Assembly: GCF_900083545.1 (NCBI RefSeq) | Contig: NZ_LT559262.1 | Location: forward strand, 844,397 to 908,396 | DNA from: Alistipes provencensis | GTDB taxonomy: Bacteria > Bacteroidota > Bacteroidia > Bacteroidales > Rikenellaceae | Direction: 5' to 3' | Length of the DNA: 64,000 nt | Shown: in pieces, positions 33,661 through 41,776 of the stretch | How positions within the stretch are numbered: the stretch's first letter is position 1 | Layout: each line of letters opens with the position of its first letter | The notes under the pieces: generated by a model | Told to the model about the DNA's origin: nothing | Databases searched by the model: none | The model's input: the letters and a program-made list of their open reading frames with translations, nothing else | Made by a program: the position numbers and the translations under genes

Positions 33661-35394
33661 ATGAAAAACTTAATGAAATTGAGCATGGTGCTCGTAGTTG
33701 CCGCACTGGCATTCTCGAGCTGTAATTGCTTCAAGAAGATGGCCAAGAACCGGGACGACATCAAGCTGACGGTCACCCCCGAGATTCTCACGCTGAACAA
33801 CGGCACCGTTGCCGCCGACATCAATGTCACCTTCCCCGTTGAGTACTTCAACAAGAAGGCCATCATCAAGGTTACCCCCGTCATCGTATTCGAGGGCGGC
33901 GAAGTGGCCGGCGCTACCAAATACTATCAGGGTTCGAAAGTGGACGAGAACTACGCTGTCGTAGACAAGATCAACGGCGGCAACTTCACGCAGCATGTGG
34001 AATTCCCCTACGATCCCCGCATGGACCAGTGCGCACTGCAGCTCCGCGCCGAGATCAAGTGCCCGAAAGGCAAAGCCAAGGAGTTCGTACTCGTTAACCT
34101 GAACACCGGCGCCATCCCCACCAAGGAGCAGGCTGCCGTGCTGGCCGGCAACGACGCCGCTGCCAAGGCCGCTATCGCCAAGGAGTTCGGCCTGACGGTG
34201 GCTTACGGTCTGAACACCCTGCAGAAGGACCTCAAGTATGGCGACCTGATGGATCAGATGGCCAACAACTACAAGAAGGTGACCACGGTGGTTGACAAGA
34301 CCGACCTGCTCTACGCGATCAACTCGTCGGTAGTGACGAAAAAGAACGAGAAGAACGCCGACCTCGGCGCCTTCAAGGAGAACGTGGACAAGAACCTCAC
34401 GAACGACCGCGCTACGCAGAACATCGCCGTGAAGGGCTACGCTTCGCCCGACGGTCCGGTAAAATTCAACGACAAGCTCTCGCAGGCTCGCAGCGAGTCG
34501 GGTAAGAAGGTCGTTGCCAAACTGCTGAAGGACGCCGGCCTCGACATCGACGCCGCTGCCTACGGTGAGGACTGGGACGGCTTCAAGGAGCTGGTCGAGA
34601 AGTCGAACATCAAGGACAAGAACCTCATTCTTCAGGTGCTGAGCCTCTACAACTCGCCCGCAGAGCGTGAGACCGAGATCAAGAACATGTCGACGGTATT
34701 CGAGGAGCTGAAGAAAGAGGTGCTTCCCGAACTGCGCCGTTCGCAGATCGTCAACAGCACCGACCTTCAGGGCCTGACCGACGCTGAGATCATGGCCGCT
34801 TACCGCAACGGCGGCGAGCTGACCGCAGAGCAGTACCTCTATGCCGCTCAGGAGCTGGCCAACGGTGCCGAGGAGCAGGTTGCCATCCTGACCGCCGCTT
34901 CGAAGAAGTTCAACGACGCCCGCGTATGGAACAACCTCGGCGTGGCTCAGACGCAGGCCGGCGACAAGGCCGCTGCCCTGAAGTCGTTCGAGAAGGCTGC
35001 CAAGCTGGATTCGTCGAAGGAGCTCAACAAGAACCTGCTGCTGGCTAACCTGGCCAACAACAACACCGCCGAGGCCAAGAAGTACGCTGCTTCCGCCGAC
35101 GCTCAGGCCAAGGCTGCCATGGCTGCCGCCGAGGGTGACTACAAGGCTGCTGCCAAGGGTCTCAAAGGCTACAACGAGGCTATCGCTCTGGTTCAGTCGA
35201 ACGATCTGGCCGGTGCCAAGAAGGCTATCGCCAAGGACAACTCGGCTGACGCCGACTACCTGCGCGCTGTGATCGCCACGAAGGAAGGCGACCTCAAGAC
35301 CGCCGAGGCACAGTTGAAGAGCGCCGTTTCGAAGAACCCCGCGCTGGCTCAGAAGGCTGCCAAGGACATCAACCTGAAGCCGCTGCAGAAGTAA
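33661..35394 (+). CDS. Abundant outer-membrane lipoprotein with OmpA-like and TPR regions
   Basis: A 577-residue lipoprotein (lipobox FSSC, Cys21). Residues about 35-160 form a beta-rich domain (PEILTLNNGTVAADINVTFP) found in Bacteroidetes surface or periplasmic proteins. Residues about 255-290 resemble the peptidoglycan-binding OmpA C-terminal motif (IAVKGYASPDGPVKFNDKLSQARSES, the NxxLSxxR pattern). The C-terminal third has TPR-like helices (ARVWNNLGVAQTQAGDKAAALKSFEKAAKLD and following Ala/Lys-rich repeats). Codons are strongly biased (AAG, GCT, CTG), as in highly expressed genes. A role in cell-envelope structure is inferred; the precise function is unknown. It is monocistronic with promoter and terminator. 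Confidence 0.8.
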   Translation: MKNLMKLSMVLVVAALAFSSCNCFKKMAKNRDDIKLTVTPEILTLNNGTVAADINVTFPVEYFNKKAIIKVTPVIVFEGGEVAGATKYYQGSKVDENYAVVDKINGGNFTQHVEFPYDPRMDQCALQLRAEIKCPKGKAKEFVLVNLNTGAIPTKEQAAVLAGNDAAAKAAIAKEFGLTVAYGLNTLQKDLKYGDLMDQMANNYKKVTTVVDKTDLLYAINSSVVTKKNEKNADLGAFKENVDKNLTNDRATQNIAVKGYASPDGPVKFNDKLSQARSESGKKVVAKLLKDAGLDIDAAAYGEDWDGFKELVEKSNIKDKNLILQVLSLYNSPAERETEIKNMSTVFEELKKEVLPELRRSQIVNSTDLQGLTDAEIMAAYRNGGELTAEQYLYAAQELANGAEEQVAILTAASKKFNDARVWNNLGVAQTQAGDKAAALKSFEKAAKLDSSKELNKNLLLANLANNNTAEAKKYAASADAQAKAAMAAAEGDYKAAAKGLKGYNEAIALVQSNDLAGAKKAIAKDNSADADYLRAVIATKEGDLKTAEAQLKSAVSKNPALAQKAAKDINLKPLQK

Positions 35395-35411
35395 TTCCGC
35401 ACGAACCGATA

Positions 35412-35448
35412 AAAAGAGTCTGAGCCGAAACGGTTCAGGCTCTTTTTT
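35412..35448 (+). terminator. Intrinsic terminator of the lipoprotein gene
   Basis: An AAAAGAGTCTGAGCCG arm pairs with CGGTTCAGGCTCTTTT around loop AAA, ending in seven T (35443-35449). Confidence 0.9.
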
Positions 35449-35543
35449 TGCATCTGCTCCGGAGGGTCCGGGCAACAAAGGTCCGAACGGGCCCGTTCTT
35501 AAAATAAATGGCCCGGAAGCGACGCGGGATCGAATAATTTTTC

Positions 35544-35551
35544 TAATTTTG
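35544..35551 (+). promoter_or_regulatory. -7 box of the deoC promoter
   Basis: TAATTTTG matches TAnnTTTG, 16 bases before ATG 35568. No -33 box is visible in the GC-rich sequence upstream. Confidence 0.45.
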
Positions 35552-35567
35552 TAAAAAACAAGATCAC

Positions 35568-36449
35568 ATGGAATACGCCAACCATCTGAATGAATACGCT
35601 CCGGCATGGAGCGCCGCGCAGGTCGACGCCGAAGTCGCCCGCATCCGCAAGGTTGCCGAAACACACAACCACAATACCGAGGTCTACAAATTCTGCTACT
35701 CGGCCGTCGACCTCACGACCTTGTCGTGCAACGATTCGGTGACCTCCGTCACGGAGTTCGCCCGCAAGGCCGTGGAGTTTTACCAGAAATACCCCCACAT
35801 TCCCAACGTGGCGTCGATCTGCATCTACCCCGCATTCGTGGAGACCGTGGGGCTGGCCGTGGACGGCACGCCGATGAAGATCACGAGCGTGGCAGGCGGA
35901 TTCCCCGCCGCGCAGACGTTCCTCGAGGTGAAGGCCCTCGAGGTGGCGATGGCCGTGGAGAACGGAGCCGACGAGGTGGATATCGTGCTGAACGTGGGCC
36001 GCATGCTCACGGGCGAGTACGACGAAGCGGCCAACGAAGTGGAGGTGATCCGCACGGAGATGGACGAGGATGTGGTGCTGAAAGTCATCATCGAGTCGGG
36101 TGCGCTGAAAACCCCCGAACTGATCCGCAAGGCTTCGCTGCTGTCGATGCTGGCCGGGGCCGATTTCGTGAAGACCTCGACGGGCAAGATCGACGTGGCC
36201 GCAACGCCCGAGGCCGCCGTGGTGATGTGTCAGGCCATCAAGGACTATTTCGACAAGACGGGCCGCAAGGTGGGTTTCAAGGCCGCAGGCGGCGTCCGCT
36301 CGGCCGAAGACGCCGCACTCTACTACACCGTCGTCGAGGAGATTCTCGGCAAGGAGTGGCTCACGACCGACCTGTTCCGCATCGGTGCCTCCTCGGCCGC
36401 CAACAACCTCCTCTCGGCCATCGAGGGCAAAGAGGTGAAGTATTTCTGA
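35568..36449 (+). CDS. deoC: Deoxyribose-phosphate aldolase
   Basis: A 293-residue TIM-barrel class I aldolase, splitting 2-deoxyribose 5-phosphate to glyceraldehyde 3-phosphate and acetaldehyde in deoxynucleoside breakdown. The Schiff-base lysine is Lys202 in FVKTSTGK; the partner Asp138 lies in VDIVLNVGRML and a second lysine in VGFKAAGGVRS. The protein is longer than E. coli DeoC (259) through its N-terminus, as in other Bacteroidales enzymes. It stands alone with a terminator after it. Confidence 0.96.
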   Translation: MEYANHLNEYAPAWSAAQVDAEVARIRKVAETHNHNTEVYKFCYSAVDLTTLSCNDSVTSVTEFARKAVEFYQKYPHIPNVASICIYPAFVETVGLAVDGTPMKITSVAGGFPAAQTFLEVKALEVAMAVENGADEVDIVLNVGRMLTGEYDEAANEVEVIRTEMDEDVVLKVIIESGALKTPELIRKASLLSMLAGADFVKTSTGKIDVAATPEAAVVMCQAIKDYFDKTGRKVGFKAAGGVRSAEDAALYYTVVEEILGKEWLTTDLFRIGASSAANNLLSAIEGKEVKYF

Positions 36450-36476
36450 CCGCCGGAACATCCGGCAACGATATGC

Positions 36477-36506
36477 AGCAGTTCCTTCAGAGGGACTGCT
36501 GTTTTT
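36477..36506 (+). terminator. Intrinsic terminator of deoC
   Basis: AGCAGTTCC (36477-36485) pairs with GGGACTGCT (36492-36500), followed by G and five T. Confidence 0.8.
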
Positions 36507-36516
36507 CATATCCCGA

Positions 36517-36525
36517 GGGGGGGGG
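36517..36525 (+). repeat. G9 homopolymer upstream of the ferredoxin-sigma operon
   Basis: Nine consecutive G between the deoC terminator and the start codon at 36589, about 64 bases upstream of it. It is non-coding, so length changes could alter promoter spacing. Confidence 0.9.
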
Positions 36526-36588
36526 TAATACAGGCCGTTTAAAATATCCGGGGTGCACAATCGTCTGCATAAGTAGAGAGCAGCGGCA

Positions 36589-37143
36589 ATGACAACCCGA
36601 AAACGAAAAATCGTCTTATACACCTTCGACTGCACCGGATGCGGCTACTGTGTCAAGGTCTGCGGCAACGAGGTCCTCAAACTGGTGGACAACGGAGCCT
36701 GCCGCTTCGTCAACGTGGCCGATGCGTCGCGCTGCAACGGATGCGGACGGTGCGAACAGCGATGCCCCAACGGAGCAATTTCACTAAAACAACCGGATAT
36801 CATGAAAGAAAAACTGAAAACCGCAGGATTCTGCCTCGGAGGTACGGCCCTGCTGGCGCTGGGCGTAGCCGTAACGATGTGGCTGTGGAATGCGCTGATC
36901 CCCGAAATCGTCGGATGGACGAGCATCAACTACTGGCAGGCGCTGGGCCTGCTACTGCTGATCCGGCTGCTCTTCGGCCCCTTCGGGTGGTCCGAGCGTC
37001 CGCGCATGTCGCGCCGGGAGCACCGCCACCTGCACGAAGCGATGCGCGGCATGTCGCACAGCGAAAAACGGGAGTTCATCCGGCGACGGATGCGCGATTT
37101 ATGCGAACGGGGAACCGCAGCGGATGAAACCGGAAAAGAATAA
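36589..37143 (+). CDS. Membrane protein with N-terminal 2[4Fe-4S] ferredoxin domain
   Basis: A 184-residue fusion. Residues 1-65 are a two-cluster ferredoxin: CTGCGYCVKVC (residues 15-25) and CNGCGRCEQRCP (about 49-60), both Cx2Cx2Cx3C. Residues about 72-135 hold two hydrophobic helices (GFCLGGTALLALGVAVTMWLW and YWQALGLLLLIRLLFGPFGW), followed by a basic, charged C-terminus (SRREHRHLHEAM, EKREFIRRRMRDL). The membrane part starting MKEKLKTAG resembles small proteins that in other Bacteroidetes are encoded just upstream of an ECF sigma factor; here the sigma gene overlaps its 3' end by 20 bases. An internal in-frame ATG at 36802 could also give the membrane part alone. A redox-sensing partner of the sigma factor is a hypothesis. 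Confidence 0.75.
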   Translation: MTTRKRKIVLYTFDCTGCGYCVKVCGNEVLKLVDNGACRFVNVADASRCNGCGRCEQRCPNGAISLKQPDIMKEKLKTAGFCLGGTALLALGVAVTMWLWNALIPEIVGWTSINYWQALGLLLLIRLLFGPFGWSERPRMSRREHRHLHEAMRGMSHSEKREFIRRRMRDLCERGTAADETGKE

Positions 37144-37678
37144 CCCGGCGGAGGTATTCGAGAACTACCGCCGGCAACTGCGGGCCTTCATCTCGCGGCG
37201 CGTGGACTCCGAAGCGGAGGGTGAGGACATTCTCCAAGAGGTTTTCATGCGCTTCGTGCAGACCGACACGGTGAACCCCATCGGGCAGGTCGCGGCATGG
37301 CTCTTCCGCACGGCCCGCAACCGCATCATCGACCACAGCCGCAAGCGCCGCGAGGAGCGGATGCCGCAGATGCGCGACCCCGACGACGAAAGCGGATTCG
37401 TCAGCGAGATCACCGCCCTGCTGGCCGACGACAGCAGTTCGCCCGAAATGGAGTACCTCCGGGCGCTGGTCTGGGAGGAGGTCGAAAAGGCCCTCGGCGA
37501 ACTGCCTGCCGCCCAGCGCGACGTGTTCGAACTGACCGAAATGGAGGGATTCACCTTCCGGGAGCTCGCCGAGGACACCGGAATCCCCATAGCAACGTTG
37601 CTTTCGCGCAAGCATTATGCGGTGAAATACCTTCGCAACCGGTTGGCGGATATCTACGAGGCTTTCCTCTCGGACTGA
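37124..37678 (+). CDS. ECF-type RNA polymerase sigma factor
   Basis: A protein of 184 residues. The region 2 core is YRRQLRAFISRRVDSEAEGEDILQEVFMRF, continuing WLFRTARNRIIDHSRKRR (regions 2.3-2.4). Region 4 is ALGELPAAQRDVFELTEMEGFTFRELAEDTGIPIATLLSRKHYAVKYLR, with the HTH that reads the -35-type element. The ~30-residue acidic linker (DPDDESGF...DDSSSPEME) is usual for the family. ATG 37124 lies inside the preceding gene, so translation is coupled. No anti-sigma factor with the classic FecR or ZAS pattern follows; the membrane protein encoded upstream is the candidate partner. Confidence 0.88.
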   Translation: MKPEKNNPAEVFENYRRQLRAFISRRVDSEAEGEDILQEVFMRFVQTDTVNPIGQVAAWLFRTARNRIIDHSRKRREERMPQMRDPDDESGFVSEITALLADDSSSPEMEYLRALVWEEVEKALGELPAAQRDVFELTEMEGFTFRELAEDTGIPIATLLSRKHYAVKYLRNRLADIYEAFLSD

Positions 37679-37690
37679 ACCCTTTACGAA

Positions 37691-37721
37691 AAACGGCGGC
37701 CCTTTTGCGGGGCCGCCGTTT
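37691..37721 (+). terminator. Intrinsic terminator of the sigma-factor operon
   Basis: AAACGGCGGCCC (37691-37702) pairs with GGGCCGCCGTTT (37710-37721). It may also stop the converging minus-strand unit. Confidence 0.85.
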
Positions 37722-37739
37722 CTGTTTATACGGATAACA

Positions 37740-37958
37740 TCAGATCGAGTCCGCGACTCCGACGGTCAGCGAATCCGCAGCGGGGATGGCCGGCTGCATG
37801 GGAGTCGGCACCACCGGAGCGGGCGCCACCGGAGCGGGCACCGCCGGGAGTTCATCGCGCCGGATCATCGACTCGAACTTGTCGCGCCGAAGAAAGACGA
37901 TGACGATCACCGCGATCACCGCCACAGCCACGAGTATGCCGATCAGCCTCTTAATCAT
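37740..37958 (-). CDS. Small single-pass membrane protein with Pro/Ala tail
   Basis: A 72-residue protein: one strong hydrophobic helix (residues 5-23, rich in Val/Ile/Ala), two Arg and a short charged stretch, then a Pro/Ala/Val-rich tail (PAVPAPVAPAPVVP) into the periplasm. No family recognised. Its ATG overlaps the 3' end of the S41 peptidase gene by eight bases and it is followed by the sigma operon terminator, both of which favour a real gene. It may be an accessory of the peptidase; that is only inferred from coupling. Confidence 0.6.
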   Translation of the reverse strand: MIKRLIGILVAVAVIAVIVIVFLRRDKFESMIRRDELPAVPAPVAPAPVVPTPMQPAIPAADSLTVGVADSI

Positions 37959-39585
37959 TTTTATCCTCCTTCAATATCCCGATAGCGCGCACGATCACGT
38001 TGTCCACGGGATAGATGTTCGCATAGAAACCGTTATCCTCCAGCGTCGTGTTGCGGCCGATGTAGGCTCGGAGCTGAGCCTCGATCAGCCGGCGCGAGCG
38101 GGCGATGTCACCATAGCGCGGCGCAACGCCCTTGCGGGCGGCATAGCGGACGAAATCGTCGACAAGGGTCTTGTCGCTGTCGAGCAGCGCCTGCAGTTCG
38201 TCGATGGTCTTCACGGCGTTGAGCGCCTCGCGGTGCCGGTCGGCATACTCGATCGTATAGCGGTAGAGAATGTTGCGGCCCGACACCTCGACGAAGTATT
38301 TCGTCACGTCGGTCGTATCGGCCGGGATGAAGACGTCGGGCATGATGCCGCCTCCGCCGTAAACCACCTTTCCGCCCGGCGTCGTCCGTTTGAGCGAATC
38401 GGCGAAATGAATGCTGTCGGCCGAGAAAAACTCGTTGTTCTTATACCGGTTCCAGATATCCTCCTCGTAGCTCTCGTCGTCGCCGATGGTGTAGGGCTTC
38501 TGGATCGAGCGGCCCGTGGGGGTGTAGTAACGCGCCGTGGTCAGCCGCAGGGCCGATCCGTCGCTGTACGGTATTTGACGCTGCACGAGTCCCTTGCCGA
38601 AGGAGCGGCGTCCGACGATCGTTCCACGGTCGTTGTCCTGCAACGCTCCGGCGAGGATTTCGCTCGACGAGGCGCTCCCCTCGTCGATCAGCACCACGAC
38701 CTCCATGTCCTGTGCCGAGCCGTTGCCGTCGGCATATTCCCGGAGCTGTTCGTGGCGGCGGTCTTCGGTATAGACAATCAGTTGATCCTTGTGCAGGAAC
38801 TCGTTGGCCACGGCGATCGCCTGATCGAGGAACCCGCCCGAATTGCCCCGGAGGTCGAAGATCAGCTTCGTGACTCCCTCGGCTCGCAGCGAGGCCAGCG
38901 CCTTGTGGAACTCGTCGTAGGTGGTCCGCGCAAACTGTCCCAGTTTGACATAACCCACGCCGTCGACGATGCGGAAAGCCGATTCGATGCTCCTGATCGG
39001 GATCACGCCGCGCTCGACGTCGATCGGCACCAGTCCGGAGATGCCCTGCCGCCCGATACCCAGATGCACCGTCGTGCCGCGCGGTCCGCGCAACATCTTC
39101 ACAACGTTGTTCTGGGGGATTTTCCGCCCGGCGACCAGCGAGTCGCCGATCTCGATGATGCGGTCCCCGGCCTTGATCCCAGCCTTGTCGCTGGGCCCGT
39201 GCGGGATGACATTCAGCACGATCACCGTGTCGGTAGCCATGTTGAAGACCACGCCGATACCGTCGAACTCCCCTTCGAGGGGCTCGTTCAGCGCCTGCAT
39301 CTCCGAAGCGGGGATGTAGACCGAATGGGGGTCGAGTTCCTTGACGAGCAGCGGAATGACGTGCTCCGCAAGGGAGTCCATCGACACCGAATCGACATAC
39401 TGGTTCTCGATCAGCGACAGCGTATAGGTCAGCTTGTTCGTGGGCAGCGCCATGCGCCCGAGCATGCTCTTGAGCTGCGAAGTGGTGGAATTGCGTCCCA
39501 GATACTGCCCCAGAAGCAAGCCCAGAACTACACCCGCGGCCAGCAGCAACGGGAAAAGGACGGTGTGTTTCGAGTTTTTGTACAT
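37951..39585 (-). CDS. S41-family C-terminal processing peptidase
   Basis: A 544-residue protein with an N-terminal signal anchor (about residues 9-29). The PDZ domain spans about 95-185 (GEFDGIGVVFN, SDKAGIKAGDRIIEIGD). The peptidase domain follows, with LRGNSGGFLDQAI, Ser306 in DEGSASSSEI and Lys331 in RRSFGKGLVQ; the 25-residue spacing matches the Ser/Lys pair of E. coli Prc. It trims C-termini of periplasmic or exported proteins. Its ATG shares one base with the stop of the DUF3078 gene (TAATG), so the two are translated together. Confidence 0.92.
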   Translation of the reverse strand: MYKNSKHTVLFPLLLAAGVVLGLLLGQYLGRNSTTSQLKSMLGRMALPTNKLTYTLSLIENQYVDSVSMDSLAEHVIPLLVKELDPHSVYIPASEMQALNEPLEGEFDGIGVVFNMATDTVIVLNVIPHGPSDKAGIKAGDRIIEIGDSLVAGRKIPQNNVVKMLRGPRGTTVHLGIGRQGISGLVPIDVERGVIPIRSIESAFRIVDGVGYVKLGQFARTTYDEFHKALASLRAEGVTKLIFDLRGNSGGFLDQAIAVANEFLHKDQLIVYTEDRRHEQLREYADGNGSAQDMEVVVLIDEGSASSSEILAGALQDNDRGTIVGRRSFGKGLVQRQIPYSDGSALRLTTARYYTPTGRSIQKPYTIGDDESYEEDIWNRYKNNEFFSADSIHFADSLKRTTPGGKVVYGGGGIMPDVFIPADTTDVTKYFVEVSGRNILYRYTIEYADRHREALNAVKTIDELQALLDSDKTLVDDFVRYAARKGVAPRYGDIARSRRLIEAQLRAYIGRNTTLEDNGFYANIYPVDNVIVRAIGILKEDKND

Positions 39586-40802
39586 TACTTGTTCTTAAAG
39601 GTATACGTCAAACCGACGCTCAGCAGCGTCCGGGTCTGCACGTCGACATTCTGCGCCCGGTTGTAATACAACTGGAAACTCAACGTCGTCGAGAGGTATT
39701 TTGTTGCCTTGATGTCGATGGTATTTTCCCAACGCACCGTGGGGTGGATCGGCAGGCGGGGTTTGTCCTTGATATTGCTGCCGTCGGCAACCCATTTGTC
39801 GTAAGCCGTCAGGTATTTGGTATAATCGCCGATCTTGTTCTTCTGGCCGATATCGGAAATCCAGCCGTAGAAAGACTGGACCGTAGTGCGATAGCGCAGA
39901 TAACCCGTCTTGCCGAAGGTCCGGTCGAAACCGATTTCGACCGACGAACCTCCCTCGTATTTCGAAGTCTTGTCGGGGTCTTCGATACCGTAGGGATAGG
40001 CCGGTTTGATCTCATTATTGTCCTTATCCACCTGCCGCATGCGAATCCAGTCGCTTTCGGCGAACGTGGCGTTCAGGGCGAGCGGCGAGATATTGACCGT
40101 GATCGGGAACTTGGGCTTGGGGCTCTTGTAGGTGATACCGAACGAAATATCGAGATAACCCGGGGTCATGAACTTGCTTTTGAGGTGCTTCTTCTCCTGC
40201 TCGGAACGCGATTTATAGCCGTTGACGAACTGGCTGCGGAACTGGATGATCGAACCGTAGGACCAGTTCTTGGCCATCTCGAAGGCAGGGTTCACCCAAA
40301 TCAACAACTCATCCTGATTCTTGAACCAGACACCCTCGCTGTCCATGATCTTGTTTCCGCTCTCGTCGACCATCGGCTTACCGTCCGGACCCACGCGCTG
40401 GGTCTCGACCTTCATACGGTTGTAGCCCAGCTTGGCACTGAACTTGGTTTCGATGGAAAAGAGGTTCTTCTTGAAGACATGGCGCAGGTTGAAAGTCCCG
40501 ACCAGTGCAATGGAGTTATCACCGCCCGAGACCGAAATCCACGGGTCGTTGTAGGAGGTCAGCGAACCTTGCAGGCCGCCGCCGAACTCGAGGTAGTTGC
40601 GCTCCTTGCGGATGGCCGCACGTTCGGCCTTGTAACGGGCCAGATTGAAATAGTCGACGTCGACGGGGGTGGACTTCAGCTTATCCTGAAAAGTCACGCT
40701 CTGCTGCTCGGCATTGACCTCGTCGATCGAAATCTGGGCCGAAGCCGGAATGGACACGAACAGGAGGGCCGCCAGTGCGAGGATCGGGTAAAAATGTTTC
40801 AT
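39585..40802 (-). CDS. DUF3078 outer-membrane beta-barrel protein
   Basis: A 405-residue protein with a signal peptide (about 1-22, cleavage after PASA) and a mature chain of alternating beta strands ending in the outer-membrane-type terminal strand SVGLTYTFKNK. WISVSGGDNSIALVGTFNLRHVF, RTFGKTGYLRYRTTVQSFYGWISDI and the TIDIKATKYLSTTLSFQLYYN stretch are typical of DUF3078 in Bacteroidetes. The function is unknown. It heads a three-gene unit with the S41 peptidase and the small membrane protein. Confidence 0.85.
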   Translation of the reverse strand: MKHFYPILALAALLFVSIPASAQISIDEVNAEQQSVTFQDKLKSTPVDVDYFNLARYKAERAAIRKERNYLEFGGGLQGSLTSYNDPWISVSGGDNSIALVGTFNLRHVFKKNLFSIETKFSAKLGYNRMKVETQRVGPDGKPMVDESGNKIMDSEGVWFKNQDELLIWVNPAFEMAKNWSYGSIIQFRSQFVNGYKSRSEQEKKHLKSKFMTPGYLDISFGITYKSPKPKFPITVNISPLALNATFAESDWIRMRQVDKDNNEIKPAYPYGIEDPDKTSKYEGGSSVEIGFDRTFGKTGYLRYRTTVQSFYGWISDIGQKNKIGDYTKYLTAYDKWVADGSNIKDKPRLPIHPTVRWENTIDIKATKYLSTTLSFQLYYNRAQNVDVQTRTLLSVGLTYTFKNK

Positions 40803-40832
40803 AGCGAAGCGATTCTATTGATTTTCAAGGTA

Positions 40833-40840
40833 CAAATTTA
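40833..40840 (-). promoter_or_regulatory. Candidate -7 box for the DUF3078 operon
   Basis: Reads TAAATTTG on the minus strand, 31 bases before the start codon. There is no clear -33 box at the proper distance. Confidence 0.4.
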
Positions 40841-40861
40841 TGAATTTATTTACAAAATCCT

Positions 40862-40869
40862 TAACTTTG
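40862..40869 (+). promoter_or_regulatory. Candidate -7 box of nfo
   Basis: TAACTTTG matches TAnnTTTG, 28 bases before ATG 40898, in an AT-rich divergent spacer. Confidence 0.5.
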
Positions 40870-40897
40870 TCTGAAAGATAAACTGAAAGAACTAATT

Positions 40898-41746
40898 ATG
40901 AAATATTTCGGAGCTCATGTAAGCGCCGCGGGAGGTGTGGACAACGCCCCCGCCAATGCGCACGCAATAGGGGCCACGGCCTTCGCACTCTTCACCAAGA
41001 ACCAGCGCCAGTGGGTGGCCAAGCCGCTCACCACGGGCGAGATCGACGCTTTCCGCAAGGCGTGCGACACCTACGGCTACCGCCCGGAACAAATACTGCC
41101 CCACGACTCGTACCTCATCAACCTCGGGCATCCCGAGGAGGAAGCATTGGAAAAGTCGCGCGCAGCGTTTCTCGACGAAATGCAGCGATGCGAACTGCTG
41201 GGGCTCGACCGCCTGAACTTCCACCCCGGCAGCCATCTGCAGAAGATCACCGAGGAGGAGAGCCTCGACCGGATCGCCGAGTCGATCAACATCGCCCTCG
41301 ACAAGACCCGCGGCGTGACGGCCGTGATCGAGAACACCGCCGGGCAGGGTTCGAACCTCGGGTTCCGCTTCGAACACCTCCGTTACCTGATTGACCGTGT
41401 GGAGGACAAGTCGCGCGTAGGCGTCTGCATCGACACCTGCCACGCCTTTGCAGCGGGGTACGACCTGCGTACCGCCGAGGCGTGCGACGCGACGTTCGCC
41501 GAACTGGAGCGCGTCGTGGGATTCAACTACCTGAAAGGCATGCACCTGAACGATGCGATGAAGATTCTGGGCAGCCGCGTCGACCGTCACACGCCGCTGG
41601 GCGAAGGGATGATCGGCATGGAGTGTTTCCGCTACATCGCCCGCGACAAACGGTTCGACGGCATTCCGCTGATCCTCGAAACCCCGGACGAAGCGCGCTG
41701 GGGCGAGGAGATCGCCCGATTGAAAGCATTCGCCGAAGAGGCATAG
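40898..41746 (+). CDS. nfo: Endonuclease IV (AP endonuclease)
   Basis: A 282-residue TIM-barrel nuclease that cuts 5' of abasic sites. The three-metal signature is complete: [62 protein letters not shown] and PLILETPD all carry the His/Glu/Asp ligands. Monocistronic, ending at a bidirectional terminator. Confidence 0.97.
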   Translation: MKYFGAHVSAAGGVDNAPANAHAIGATAFALFTKNQRQWVAKPLTTGEIDAFRKACDTYGYRPEQILPHDSYLINLGHPEEEALEKSRAAFLDEMQRCELLGLDRLNFHPGSHLQKITEEESLDRIAESINIALDKTRGVTAVIENTAGQGSNLGFRFEHLRYLIDRVEDKSRVGVCIDTCHAFAAGYDLRTAEACDATFAELERVVGFNYLKGMHLNDAMKILGSRVDRHTPLGEGMIGMECFRYIARDKRFDGIPLILETPDEARWGEEIARLKAFAEEA

Positions 41747-41747
41747 A

Positions 41748-41776
41748 AAAAAGGGAGGTTTCAGACCTCCCTTTTT
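41748..41776. terminator. Bidirectional terminator between nfo and the aminotransferase gene
   Basis: AAAAAGGGAGGT (41748-41759) and ACCTCCCTTTTT (41765-41776) form a perfect 12-base stem with loop TTCAG and T runs on both strands. Confidence 0.9.
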
